Shown here: one piece after another, positions 1 to 7,391 of the stretch
Layout: each line of letters starts with the position of its first letter
Position numbering within the stretch: the first letter of the stretch is position 1
From: Burkholderiales bacterium
GTDB lineage: Bacteria; Pseudomonadota; Gammaproteobacteria; Burkholderiales; Burkholderiaceae_C
DNA: 8,518 nt
Assembly: GCA_947458895.1 (NCBI GenBank)
Contig: CANHBY010000031.1
Coordinates: forward strand, 1-8,518
Direction of reading: 5' to 3'
Made by a program: the position numbers and the translations under genes
The notes under the pieces: generated by a model
What the model was told of the DNA's origin: nothing
The model's database searches: none
The model's input: only the letters and a program-made list of their open reading frames with translations

Positions 1-55
1 CATGCACCAGAGAGGCACTGGCTGCTTCGATGTCAATCCATGGAGAGGCAGGCAT
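1..55 (-). CDS. Partial gene start, probably CinA/PncC-family amidase
   Basis: An ATG lies at 55-53, directly after the pgpA stop codon (TGA then ATG with no gap), and the frame stays open to the window edge. The 18 visible residues read MPASPWIDIEAASASLVH. That is too short to show a domain. The call rests on position: in betaproteobacteria thiL and pgpA are commonly followed by a gene for the CinA C-terminal/PncC nicotinamide-nucleotide amidase, which recycles pyridine nucleotides. The abutting start suggests translational coupling to pgpA. The reading frame is seen; the family is inferred. Confidence 0.45.
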   Translation of the reverse strand, partial: MPASPWIDIEAASASLVH

Positions 56-604
56 TCAGGCCATCCAGGCTCGCCACAGCGCAATGACCAGCAGGGTGCA
101 TCCGGCGGCCACGAGATCGTCCCAGATGATGCCCCAGCCCTGGGCGGCTCCAGGGCGCTGGCCCTCGGGCCCATGGAAACAGCGGTCGGCCCAGCCCACG
201 GGGCCCGGCTTGACGGCATCAAAGAAACGGAAGAGCCCAAAGGCCACAGCCTGACCGACCCACCCCGCCGGGGTCACCAGCCAAAGCACCAGCCAGAAGG
301 CAATGATTTCGTCCCAGACGATGGCACTGGGGTCGCTTTGCCCCAGGTGCTGGGCCGTCAGCGTGCAGGCCCACCAGCCAACGGCAGTGGAAGCCAACAG
401 CAAGCAGGCCCACCCTGTGTCAGACATCCAGGGGGCCAGCAGCACAAAGCTCAGCCAAGCCCAAAGGGTGCCGGCCGTGCCAGGTGCCCAGGGCGACAAA
501 CCGCTGCCAAAGCCCATGGCCAAACCATGAGCCGGGTGCTCCAGCATGAACCGGACAGTGGGCCGCCGAGGCGCTACAACATCAGTGTGGGTGGTCACGG
601 TCAT
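56..604 (-). CDS. pgpA: Phosphatidylglycerophosphatase A
   Basis: This 182-residue inner-membrane enzyme would dephosphorylate phosphatidylglycerol phosphate to phosphatidylglycerol in phospholipid synthesis. Family hallmarks appear in order: GFGSGLSPWAPGTAGTL near residue 31, the acidic motif VWDEIIAFW near residue 95, FRFFDAVKPGPVGWADR near residue 125, and GIIWDDLVA near residue 158. Hydrophobic segments at about 45-85, 100-122 and 163-180 fit a multi-pass protein, and the length is close to the usual ~170 residues. The ATG at 604-602 lies 11 bases after the thiL stop, so the two genes are probably co-transcribed. The following gene starts directly after the pgpA stop. No anomalies are seen and the identification is firm. 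Confidence 0.95.
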   Translation of the reverse strand: MTVTTHTDVVAPRRPTVRFMLEHPAHGLAMGFGSGLSPWAPGTAGTLWAWLSFVLLAPWMSDTGWACLLLASTAVGWWACTLTAQHLGQSDPSAIVWDEIIAFWLVLWLVTPAGWVGQAVAFGLFRFFDAVKPGPVGWADRCFHGPEGQRPGAAQGWGIIWDDLVAAGCTLLVIALWRAWMA

Positions 605-615
605 GGGCTGCGGGG

Positions 616-1629
616 TCAGGTGTTGACAGCCGCAAAGTGGTCAAAGCTGTGCCATTGATTGACCACCTTGGCGCCGTGTTTATCGTGCAGACGTAGCTCG
701 CCAGGGCGCTCGCTGGCAATGATTTGAGCGATGCAAGTCAATGGAATTCCCTGTGCCGCAGCCAATGCTTGCACCGCTGGAGCAGACTCTGGTGCCGCAG
801 TGAAGAGCAGCTCGTAGTCGTCACCACCGGCCAGAGTGCACTCATGTTGCCAATCGATAGGTTGCTCTTGGAGGAGGCTGCTGCAAGGCACAGCGTCTAC
901 ATTCAATCTGGCGCCCACGCCTGAAGCCAAGAGCACATGATGCAGGTCGCCCAACAGCCCATCCGAGAGGTCAATGGCGCTGTGCGCCAAACCACGCAAG
1001 GCCATGCCCAGGCTCACGCGGGGTTGGGGCAATTCAAGGGCTCGGCGGGTGAGTTCCAGGCCATTGCTGGGCAGGTTCAATCGGCCGCACAGAACCTCCA
1101 GAGCCAGCCTGGCATCGCCCAAAGCACCACTGACGTAAACATCGTCGCCCACCCGGGCGCCTGAGCGCAACAGCGCCTGGCCGGCAGGGACTTCGCCAAA
1201 GACGGTGATGCACAGATTCAGGGGGCCGCGCGTGGTGTCGCCGCCAATCAACTCACAGTCGTGGGCCTGGGCCAAGTCCAGCAGACCTTGAGAGAAGCCC
1301 TCGAGGAATTTTTCATCCACCGAGGGCAGCGCCAGCGCCAGCGTGAAGGCCAGTGGCCGGGCCCCGCAGGCGGCCAAGTCACTGAGGTTCACGGCCAGGG
1401 CCTTGTGGCCCAGTCGATAGGGGTCGACCGTGGAGAGAAAGTGGCGCCCCTCCACCAGCATGTCGGTCGAGGTGGCAAGGTGCATGCCAGGAGCCAGCGC
1501 CAACAAGGCACAGTCATCGCCCACCCCCAGCACCGCGCGCTTCGTGGGGCGGGTGAAATAGGTTTTGATGAGGTCAAATTCGCCCATCATCCTGGGGAAA
1601 CGTTCGGAACTGGCTGGGCTGGGGATCAT
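616..1629 (-). CDS. thiL: Thiamine-monophosphate kinase
   Basis: ThiL phosphorylates thiamine monophosphate with ATP to give thiamine diphosphate, the last step of cofactor synthesis, in the cytoplasm. The 337 residues carry the family motifs in order: MGEFDLI (15-21), GVGDDCALL (35-43), STDMLVEGRHF (54-64), NLSDLAACGARP (81-92), ELIGGDTTRGP (126-136), DLSDGLLGDL (220-229) and GGDDYELLF (268-276). The aspartates in these motifs bind Mg and nucleotide in the family. The family usually starts near MGEFDLI, which would place the start at 1590 or 1587. The ATG at 1629 is preferred because GAGGG lies about 7 nt ahead of it, overlapping the stop codon of the response regulator, while the later ATGs lack a well-spaced site. 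Only 10 nt separate the regulator stop from this start, so coupling is likely. Confidence 0.95.
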   Translation of the reverse strand: MIPSPASSERFPRMMGEFDLIKTYFTRPTKRAVLGVGDDCALLALAPGMHLATSTDMLVEGRHFLSTVDPYRLGHKALAVNLSDLAACGARPLAFTLALALPSVDEKFLEGFSQGLLDLAQAHDCELIGGDTTRGPLNLCITVFGEVPAGQALLRSGARVGDDVYVSGALGDARLALEVLCGRLNLPSNGLELTRRALELPQPRVSLGMALRGLAHSAIDLSDGLLGDLHHVLLASGVGARLNVDAVPCSSLLQEQPIDWQHECTLAGGDDYELLFTAAPESAPAVQALAAAQGIPLTCIAQIIASERPGELRLHDKHGAKVVNQWHSFDHFAAVNT

Positions 1630-1639
1630 GTGCCAACCC

Positions 1640-2296
1640 TCAGACGGTCATTTGCTTGAGCAAATTGGCCAACTCGACAGCCGATTTAACGCCCATCTTC
1701 TCGAAGACACGAGCCCGGTGAACCTCTACCGTTCGCACGCTGATGTGGAGCAGGTCGGCAATCACTTTGTTGGCCCGACCTTGCGCCACCAATTCCATCA
1801 CATCACGCTCACGCTCAGTGAGGTCAGACTGCTGGCGCGAGAAACGTTGCGAGTCGCGGCGCCTGAGCAGGGCCTCGGCGCTGGCAACCAGCGCCTGCTC
1901 AATGCGATCGACCAGGGCATTGTCGGCAAACGGCTTTTCGAAGAAATCAAAAGCGCCGTTTTTGACAGCGTTCACCGCGGTGGGAACATCACCATGGCCT
2001 GTCAGGAAGATCACGGGCATCTCACTGACGAGCCCGGGCTGCGCCAAAAGACGGACAAACAGCGCCAGACCGCTGGTTCCTGGCATGCGCACATCCAGTA
2101 GCAAGCAGCTCGGCGAGGAGGGCCACGGCCGGGACTGTGAGGCGAGAAATGTCTCGAACTGGTCAGCACTGGCAAAGGGCTCTGAGAGCAAACGGCGCGT
2201 ACGCAACAACCAACTCAGGGCGTCGCGCACGGGCTCCTCATCATCGACCAGGTAGACCACTGGCAACCCCAAACTCGGGTCAAGTTGAACGGTCAT
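1640..2296 (-). CDS. FixJ/LuxR-type response regulator, DctR-like
   Basis: This is a 218-residue cytoplasmic two-component regulator. The receiver domain (about 12-130) has the acidic pair D18-D19, phosphoacceptor D68 in LLLDVRMPG, T99 in FLTGHGD and K121 in FEKPF. A LuxR/GerE-type helix-turn-helix follows at about 157-215 (LTERERDVMELVAQG, then ISVRTVEVHRARVFEKMGVKS). Two-domain proteins of this build (FixJ, DctR, NarL relatives) bind DNA when phosphorylated. A purine-rich ribosome site (AAGGAAG on the minus strand, 2310-2304) precedes the ATG by 7 nt and fixes the start. The partner is the kinase immediately upstream, but a 162-bp palindromic element separates them. The target genes are not shown by sequence; divergent maeB is the obvious candidate. 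The family is certain, and the DctR resemblance is inferred from the kinase layout and context. Confidence 0.92.
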   Translation of the reverse strand: MTVQLDPSLGLPVVYLVDDEEPVRDALSWLLRTRRLLSEPFASADQFETFLASQSRPWPSSPSCLLLDVRMPGTSGLALFVRLLAQPGLVSEMPVIFLTGHGDVPTAVNAVKNGAFDFFEKPFADNALVDRIEQALVASAEALLRRRDSQRFSRQQSDLTERERDVMELVAQGRANKVIADLLHISVRTVEVHRARVFEKMGVKSAVELANLLKQMTV

Positions 2297-2324
2297 GCAG
2301 GGACTTCCTTTCTTAGGGATCTTG

Positions 2325-2494
2325 CTAGGGAGCCTCTGCGAAACCCATCGTGGATGATCGCGCCTTTCCTAGACAGGGGATGCAAGGCGGATTTTGCGGC
2401 CTGTAGCGGGTGCTACAGGCAAAAAATCCAACGCCGCTGACCCTGTCTAGGAAAGGATGCGGTCCCCACGAGGGGTTTGGCAGAGGTTCCCTAG
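2325..2494. mobile_element. Palindromic MITE-like element 1, IS5-type ends
   Basis: A non-coding imperfect palindrome of 162 bp (2329-2490) is flanked on both sides by CTAG (2325-2328 and 2491-2494), as expected for a target duplication. The outer arms, 2329-2378 against 2490-2441, match at 38 of 50 positions. They begin GGAGCCTCTGCGAAACCC and GGAACCTCTGCCAAACCC and share CCTTTCCTAGACAGGG at their inner end. The tip is a perfect 9-bp stem GCCTGTAGC/GCTACAGGC (2399-2407, 2412-2420) with loop GGGT. Core boxes GCAAGGCG (2382-2389) and CAACGCCGC (2429-2437) recur in element 2. IS5-group transposases favour YTAR targets, so a non-autonomous IS5-type element is the best inference. Its right arm encodes the kinase C-terminus and stop. 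In the kinase-regulator transcript it would form a very long hairpin. Confidence 0.75.
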
Positions 2495-4477
2495 CTCTTC
2501 AGCAGGGAGCGTGAATGCGAATTCTGCCCCACCGCCAGGCCGGTTCTTGAAGCTCAGTGTGCCGCCGTGCTGTTCAATGACAGTGCGACAAAGACTCAAG
2601 CCCAAGCCCATGCCCTCCGCGCGGGTCGTGAAAAAGGGGGTGAACAGCCGCTGGGCGACTTCAGCGGGGATGCCCGGGCCATGGTCGATCACGTGGAAGC
2701 TCAAGTAGCGCAAAGGACCCCGGCGAAGCATCATCTGCAGCTCACGTTGATCTATCGGCGTGTTGGCCTCCATGGCTTGCATGCCATTGCGTGTCAGGTT
2801 GAGCAACACCTGCTCCACCATGGTTCGGTCACAGGTCAGGTGCGGCAGGTTGTCCTCGATCTCGACCTTCACAAGTGCACGGCTTCGGCGAGCCTGCAGG
2901 TGTACCAGCGGAAGCACAGCGTCAATCAATTCCTGGGGACGCACGGCCTCGCGCTTTTGCTCCCGGCGACGAACGAAATCGTGCACGCTCTTGATGACTT
3001 GCCCTGCCCGCTCAGCCTGCTTGGCAATGCGCTCAATGGCGCCCCGCAGCATGTGCTGATCGATGGTGGGGTCTTGCAGCAAATTCAGTGAGCCGGTGGC
3101 GTAACTGGCAATGGCGGCCAGCGGTTGATTCAACTCATGGCTGAGCAGGCTGGCCATTTCACCCACCGTGGCCAGCCTGGCCGTGGCCGCAAGCTGCTCT
3201 TGTTGCTGACGGGCCAGCTCCTCGACCCGACGCTGCTCACTCACATCAAGCACCGCACTCATCCAGCCCGCATGGCGCCCTTCCCCATTGACAAGCGGCG
3301 CCTCAAAAATAAGCACCGAAATCCGCTTGCCATCAGCGCGCACAAAGATTCTCTCTGACCCCTGCGCCAACCGACGACCGGCTGCCGAGTCGCTGCCCAA
3401 CAAGCGCTCGGCTTGGCGCTGCGTGTACTCCTGGATCAACTCGGGGGGCCAAAACGGCGGCTGAATTTGACCAATGATGTCATGAGGCGCGTAGCCCACC
3501 ATTTTGCAAAAAGCCGGGTTCACATAAGTGATGCGCCCGTCCAGATCACGCGCTCTTAGCCCCGTCACCAGAGAGTCTTCCATGGCTTTGCGAAAGGCCA
3601 AGGCCTCCGCTAAAGCCGACTCGGCCTTGGCTCGCCGGCGAACGTCGCGCACCAACAGGACCACCACCGCAGTGAGCCCCAATGACAAGCCCAAAACGAG
3701 CCCCACCGCCAAGTTCGGAATCAAACCGGGGCGCCCTGCGCTGTTGTCGATGCGCAGCTTCATGGTGGCGCCCGGAAGATCAATGAGGTTGTCAGACACA
3801 TACACTCCCGCGCCACGCACCGAGCCCGAACGAGCCAGGCGGCTGCCATCCCCATCAACGAGCGAAGCCTCGACTTTCTTGGCACGCTCACCCGAGTTAG
3901 CGAGGTTGAGCAGACCCGGCAGGGAAAGCACCGCCGTCATGTAGCCCGCTGGACGGCCATCCAACTGAATCGGAATGCACAGATCAATGACCTCGACACC
4001 ATGCCCCCCAAGCAGCGGCACAAAATAGCTTCGGGAGTACGCCGGCCCCGCCAGCCGCTTGGCGTTGGTGCAGGCCAGTGTCATTTCCGTGTCCAGCTGC
4101 TCACGTGGCATCACGCTAAAAAGGGGGTGGCCAAACGGTGAGTCGATGGCCTCTGTCAGTTGCAACTGGGCCTCGAGTGTTCGACGGCGCTCAATGCGAA
4201 GCACCTGGCGATGGCTGCGCAACAGATCAGTGGCCTCAGCTCGCCATTTTGTGAGGGGCGGATCATTCCACAGCAACGACTGCAGGCTCTGCAGATGCTG
4301 CCCCATGGTCTGCCGAAGCTCCGAGCTCACCGCCAAGCCCGCCACGTCGGCCTCTTCCTGAAACCGGCTGTTTTCGTAGCCCATGGTGAACCAGACCAAC
4401 ATCGACTGCCCCACACCCATCAAAACCACCAACGCACCCCAAAGCAGCAGCCTTCGCCGAGGGAGCTTGATCGCCAT
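2447..4477 (-). CDS. Membrane sensor histidine kinase with PAS domain, DctS-like
   Basis: From the ATG at 4477 this is a 676-residue inner-membrane kinase. Transmembrane segments at about 8-31 and 252-277 bound a periplasmic domain of ~220 residues, in size like the double-Cache (PDC) ligand domains of DctB/DctS kinases. A PAS domain follows (about 294-411), then a phosphoacceptor helix with H447 in LSHELNQPLAAI, and the ATPase domain: N-box NLTRNGMQA (N564), G1 box DHGPGIP (D598), F-box LFTPFFTT (612-619) and G2 box GMGLGL (622-626). The layout matches DctS, which pairs with a FixJ-type DctR. The start is uncertain: in-frame ATG 4543, GTG 4501 and TTG 4585 exist, and none has a clear ribosome site. 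4477 gives a short basic N-terminus directly before the membrane helix. The last ~14 residues (GNLCQTPRGDRILS) are encoded by palindromic element 1, after the ATPase domain is complete. Confidence 0.9.
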   Translation of the reverse strand: MAIKLPRRRLLLWGALVVLMGVGQSMLVWFTMGYENSRFQEEADVAGLAVSSELRQTMGQHLQSLQSLLWNDPPLTKWRAEATDLLRSHRQVLRIERRRTLEAQLQLTEAIDSPFGHPLFSVMPREQLDTEMTLACTNAKRLAGPAYSRSYFVPLLGGHGVEVIDLCIPIQLDGRPAGYMTAVLSLPGLLNLANSGERAKKVEASLVDGDGSRLARSGSVRGAGVYVSDNLIDLPGATMKLRIDNSAGRPGLIPNLAVGLVLGLSLGLTAVVVLLVRDVRRRAKAESALAEALAFRKAMEDSLVTGLRARDLDGRITYVNPAFCKMVGYAPHDIIGQIQPPFWPPELIQEYTQRQAERLLGSDSAAGRRLAQGSERIFVRADGKRISVLIFEAPLVNGEGRHAGWMSAVLDVSEQRRVEELARQQQEQLAATARLATVGEMASLLSHELNQPLAAIASYATGSLNLLQDPTIDQHMLRGAIERIAKQAERAGQVIKSVHDFVRRREQKREAVRPQELIDAVLPLVHLQARRSRALVKVEIEDNLPHLTCDRTMVEQVLLNLTRNGMQAMEANTPIDQRELQMMLRRGPLRYLSFHVIDHGPGIPAEVAQRLFTPFFTTRAEGMGLGLSLCRTVIEQHGGTLSFKNRPGGGAEFAFTLPAEELGNLCQTPRGDRILS

Positions 4478-4627
4478 GGCGAAAGGTGGTCTGGACTTCA
4501 CCCACCACCGGTTCCAGAACTGGAAATTTTGAAGAGCACGCATGCACTGAATCGCTTGAACAAGAGGGAGCTGGCCTTGGCGCAACCCGTGGTACCCCGA
4601 AGGTCGCAGAGTATGACGCCGCGCCGA

Positions 4628-4641
4628 TGTGGGTTACCACA
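4628..4641. promoter_or_regulatory. Short dyad, possible operator
   Basis: TGTGG-GTTA-CCACA is a perfect inverted repeat with 5-bp arms and a 4-nt spacer, about 30 bp to the left of palindromic element 2. Its position between divergent kinase and maeB genes suits a regulator site. A dyad this short can easily arise by chance, so it is only a candidate. Confidence 0.2.
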
Positions 4642-4669
4642 AGGAGCTCAATGGACTCCTACAATCAAC

Positions 4670-4836
4670 CTAGGGCCTGCTCGGAAAGTCCTTGCCAACC
4701 ATCAAACGGTCTCTTGAAGTGATCTGCGGCGTTGCAAATGCTCGCGATACCTAATGGTATTGCTGTGCTTTGCGCCTTGCAGCTCCCTCCAAGAGACCAT
4801 TTCCTGCCCGACAACGACTTTCCGAACAGGCCCTAA
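4670..4836. mobile_element. Palindromic MITE-like element 2, IS5-type ends
   Basis: A non-coding palindrome of 159 bp (4674-4832) is flanked by CTAG (4670-4673) and CTAA (4833-4836), both fitting a YTAR target. The outer 42 positions of the arms match at 33. Both ends read GGCCTG-C/T-TCGGAAAGTC, and both arms carry GGTCTCTT further in. The tip is an 8-bp stem GCGATACC/GGTATTGC (4744-4751, 4756-4763) with loop TAAT and one G-T pair. Core boxes GCGGCGTTG (4726-4734) and CGCCTTGC (4773-4780) are the reverse complements of those in element 1, so the cores are inverted relative to each other. The terminal repeats differ from element 1. No transposase is encoded. The element lies between the promoters of two divergent genes, and its right junction is ~100 bp from the maeB start. 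Confidence 0.72.
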
Positions 4837-4839
4837 TAT
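4834..4839 (+). promoter_or_regulatory. maeB: Possible maeB -10 hexamer at element junction
   Basis: TAATAT differs from the TATAAT consensus at two positions. It straddles the right junction of palindromic element 2: its first three bases belong to the flanking CTAA. The hexamer 17 nt upstream (ACAACG, 4811-4816) is a poor -35, so this is a weak candidate. If used, it would give a leader of about 90-95 nt before the maeB ATG. Confidence 0.22.
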
Positions 4840-4935
4840 GCTGTGCCCTCTAACGGTTCTCAACCACCCAACGAGGCGGGCCGCATGCCCCATGAATTTC
4901 GAACACACCACCGGTTGACTTTACGAGACTTGGCC

Positions 4936-7230
4936 ATGTCCTCATCTGAAGAAAAAAGCGCTGAATTGCGTCGTGCCGCCCTGGAGTACCACGAGTTTCC
5001 AACCCCCGGAAAACTGGCCATTGCGGCAACCAAGCAACTGGTCAACCAGCGAGATCTGGCATTGGCCTACTCACCCGGCGTGGCGGCGGCGTGTGAAGAG
5101 ATCGTCAGCGACCCGGCCAATGCCTTCCGCTACACCTCGCGCGGCAACCTGGTGGCCGTGATCACCAACGGCACCGCCGTGCTGGGCCTGGGCAACATCG
5201 GCCCCCTCGCCGCGAAGCCCGTGATGGAAGGCAAGGCGGTACTGTTCAAGAAGTTTGCCGACATTGATGTGTTCGACATCGAGATCAACGAAAACAACCT
5301 CGACAAACTGATCGATGTGATCGCTGCCCTCGAACCCACCTTCGGCGGCATCAACCTCGAAGACATCAAAGCGCCCGATTGCTTCTATGTGGAGCGCGCG
5401 CTGCGAGCGCGCATGAAGATTCCCGTCTTCCATGACGATCAACATGGCACCGCCATTGTGGTGGGCGCGGCCTTCCTGAACGGCCTGAAGGTCACCGGCA
5501 AAGACATCAAAAAAGTCAAGCTGGTGACCTCAGGCGCCGGCGCTGCGGCACTGGCCTGCCTGGGCTTGCTGGTCAAGCTGGGCCTGCCACGCGAAAACAT
5601 CTGGGTCACCGACCTGGCGGGTGTGGTTTATGAAGGCCGCACCGAGCTGATGGACGAAGACAAAATCGTCTTCTCCCAAAAGACCAGTGCACGCACCCTG
5701 GCTGAAGTCATTGAGGGCGCTGATGTCTTCCTGGGCCTGTCTGCTGGCGGCGTGCTTAAAAAGGAAATGGTCGCCAAAATGGCGGCCCAGCCCTTGATCT
5801 TCGCGCTGGCCAATCCCACGCCCGAGATTCTTCCCGAGCAAGTCCATGAAGTGCGCAGCGATGCCATCATTGCCACCGGCCGCACCGACTATCCGAATCA
5901 GGTCAACAACGTCCTGTGCTTCCCCTACATTTTCCGTGGAGCCCTTGACTCCGGCGCCACCACCATCACCGTTGAGATGGAAATCGCAGCCGTTCACGCG
6001 ATCGCCGAACTGGCGCAGGCCGAGCAGAGCGAGGTCGTGGCGGCCGCCTACGCGGGTGCCAACTTGAGCTTCGGCACCGAGTACCTCATTCCGAAGCCTT
6101 TCGATCCGCGCCTGATGATCAAGATCGCCCCGGCCGTGGCCAAGGCTGCGGCTGACTCCGGCGTGGCGCAACGCCCCGTGAAAGACTACGACGCCTACCT
6201 CGAAAAATTGCAGACCTTCGTCTACGCCTCTGGCACCACGATGAAGCCCATCTTCAACCTCGCCAAGCGGGCCACCCACAAACGCGTGGCCTACGCAGAA
6301 GGCGAAGAAGAGCGCGTGCTGCGCGCAGTGCAAGTGGTGGTGGACGAAGGCTTGGCACGACCCACCCTGATTGGCCGCCCTGAAGTGATCGCCCAGCGCA
6401 TCGAAAAATTCGGCCTGCGCCTGGAGCAGGGTCAGGACTATGACCTGGTGAACACCGAGCAAGACCATCGCTACCGCGACTACTGGCAAACCTACCACCA
6501 ACTCACCGCCCGCAAGGGCGTGACTGCGCAACTGGCCAAAATCGAGATGCGTCGCCGGCTCACCCTGATCGGTGCGATGCTGCTCAAGAAGCGCGAGGTC
6601 GATGGCCTGCTCTGTGGTACCTGGGGCACCACCGCCATGCACCTGCAGTATGTGGATCAAGTGATTGGCCTGCGCGAAGGCGCCAAAACCTACGCCTGCA
6701 TGAACGGCCTGATCTTGCCGGGTCGCCAAGTGATGCTGGTCGATACCCACGTCAACTATGACCCCACGGCAGAGCAACTCGCCGAGATCACCATCATGGC
6801 CGCCGAAGAGATGAAACGCTTCGGTTTGCGCCCCAAGGCAGCCCTGCTCTCGCACAGCAACTTTGGCTCGAGCAATCAGCCCTCGGCGGTGAAAATGCGC
6901 GCTGCGCTGGAGCTCCTGCGCCAACAGGCGCCTTGGCTGGAGGTGGACGGCGAAATGCATGGCGATGCAGCGCTCGACCCCGAATGCCGCTCGCGCCTCG
7001 TCCCCAACAGCCCACTCATGGGCGAGGCCAATCTGCTCGTGATGCCGAACATTGACGCGGCCAACATCAGCTACAACCTGCTCAAAACAGCCTCCGGCGG
7101 CGGGATCGCCATCGGGCCTGTTCTGCTCGGGGCCGCTCAACCGGTCCACATTTTGACGCCCTCGGCCACCGTGCGCCGAATCGTCAACATGACCGCCTTG
7201 GCCGTAGCAGACGCCAACGCAGCCCGCTGA
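4936..7230 (+). CDS. maeB: NADP-dependent malic enzyme, MaeB type
   Basis: MaeB oxidatively decarboxylates malate to pyruvate and CO2, making NADPH, in the cytoplasm. It links C4-dicarboxylate use to pyruvate and acetyl-CoA supply. From ATG 4936 (MSSSEEKS) it has 764 residues, typical of the two-domain MaeB class. The malic domain shows LAYSPGVA with Y45, [18 protein letters not shown] (84-100), metal ligands in [10 protein letters not shown] (E142, D143) and FHDDQHGTA (D167, D168), Rossmann motif SGAGAAA (199-205) and NPTPE (293-297). From about residue 450 ([15 protein letters not shown]) a phosphotransacetylase-like domain follows, with [15 protein letters not shown] and [16 protein letters not shown]; in MaeB proteins it is regulatory rather than acyl-transferring. 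An ATG at 4885 has a better ribosome site (GAGG 8 nt upstream) but would add 17 unconserved-looking residues. The gene is divergent from the sensor kinase. Confidence 0.96.
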   Translation: MSSSEEKSAELRRAALEYHEFPTPGKLAIAATKQLVNQRDLALAYSPGVAAACEEIVSDPANAFRYTSRGNLVAVITNGTAVLGLGNIGPLAAKPVMEGKAVLFKKFADIDVFDIEINENNLDKLIDVIAALEPTFGGINLEDIKAPDCFYVERALRARMKIPVFHDDQHGTAIVVGAAFLNGLKVTGKDIKKVKLVTSGAGAAALACLGLLVKLGLPRENIWVTDLAGVVYEGRTELMDEDKIVFSQKTSARTLAEVIEGADVFLGLSAGGVLKKEMVAKMAAQPLIFALANPTPEILPEQVHEVRSDAIIATGRTDYPNQVNNVLCFPYIFRGALDSGATTITVEMEIAAVHAIAELAQAEQSEVVAAAYAGANLSFGTEYLIPKPFDPRLMIKIAPAVAKAAADSGVAQRPVKDYDAYLEKLQTFVYASGTTMKPIFNLAKRATHKRVAYAEGEEERVLRAVQVVVDEGLARPTLIGRPEVIAQRIEKFGLRLEQGQDYDLVNTEQDHRYRDYWQTYHQLTARKGVTAQLAKIEMRRRLTLIGAMLLKKREVDGLLCGTWGTTAMHLQYVDQVIGLREGAKTYACMNGLILPGRQVMLVDTHVNYDPTAEQLAEITIMAAEEMKRFGLRPKAALLSHSNFGSSNQPSAVKMRAALELLRQQAPWLEVDGEMHGDAALDPECRSRLVPNSPLMGEANLLVMPNIDAANISYNLLKTASGGGIAIGPVLLGAAQPVHILTPSATVRRIVNMTALAVADANAAR

Positions 7231-7249
7231 TCCGCTCATTACTGACCCG

Positions 7250-7281
7250 CCTGGTATCAGGGTTACCCCGATGGTGCCAGG
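7250..7281 (+). terminator. Weak terminator-like hairpin after maeB
   Basis: CCTGGTA (7250-7256) pairs with TGCCAGG (7275-7281) through one G-T pair, and an inner GGG-TTA-CCC can stack within the loop. It starts 20 nt after the maeB stop, the usual place for a terminator. The following run is AGGGTTTCC rather than a clean T tract, so termination by this hairpin is plausible but not strong. Confidence 0.4.
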
Positions 7282-7359
7282 AGGGTTTCCTAGAGATTTT
7301 TGCAGCTCTGATCCCCCGCCTCTCTGGGCTGGTCTTCGTTGCACCGCAAGGGCTAAATT

Positions 7360-7379
7360 GATAGTGACCGCACACTATC
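7360..7379. promoter_or_regulatory. Perfect dyad, possible operator
   Basis: GATAGTG-ACCGCA-CACTATC is a perfect inverted repeat with 7-bp arms and a 6-nt spacer (centre-to-centre 13 bp), AT-richer than its surroundings. It lies about 260 bp upstream of the barstar start and just left of a second dyad. It could bind a dimeric regulator or fold in RNA; no regulator is identified. Confidence 0.35.
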
Positions 7380-7391
7380 TAGCAAAGTGCA

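Larger units (their letters stand above)
4478..4935. other. Divergent kinase/maeB intergenic region
   Basis: These 458 bases lie between the kinase (leftward) and maeB (rightward) and must hold both promoters. They contain possible upstream start codons of the kinase (4501, 4543, 4585), a short dyad at 4628-4641, palindromic element 2 (4670-4836) and a leader of about 100 nt before maeB. Translation runs on in frame upstream of both chosen starts, so either gene could begin earlier. No convincing consensus promoter with both boxes was found. Confidence 0.6.

Noticed and set aside
2..658. A 218-residue plus-strand frame opposite pgpA
   Set aside because: The composition (Gly, Pro, Gln, His-rich) is typical of a shadow frame, while the minus strand encodes clear PgpA motifs.
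1565..2255. Plus-strand frames opposite the response regulator
   Set aside because: They overlap a complete receiver plus helix-turn-helix protein and contain no motif of their own.
2369..2450. Inner CTAG pair within element 1 as evidence of a nested second insertion
   Set aside because: The inner CTAG at 2369-2372 and 2447-2450 are part of the paired arm sequence CCTTTCCTAGACAGGG; symmetry alone explains both, so nesting cannot be shown.
2325..2494. Reading element 1 as a simple intrinsic terminator for the kinase
   Set aside because: It is far longer than a terminator, has target-like CTAG flanks, lacks a T tract in the minus-strand direction after the stem, and shares its core with element 2.
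5530..7344. A 604-residue open frame on the minus strand opposite maeB
   Set aside because: It is antisense to the well-supported malic enzyme gene, is rich in His/Gly/Gln in the manner of high-GC shadow frames, and shows no recognisable domain.
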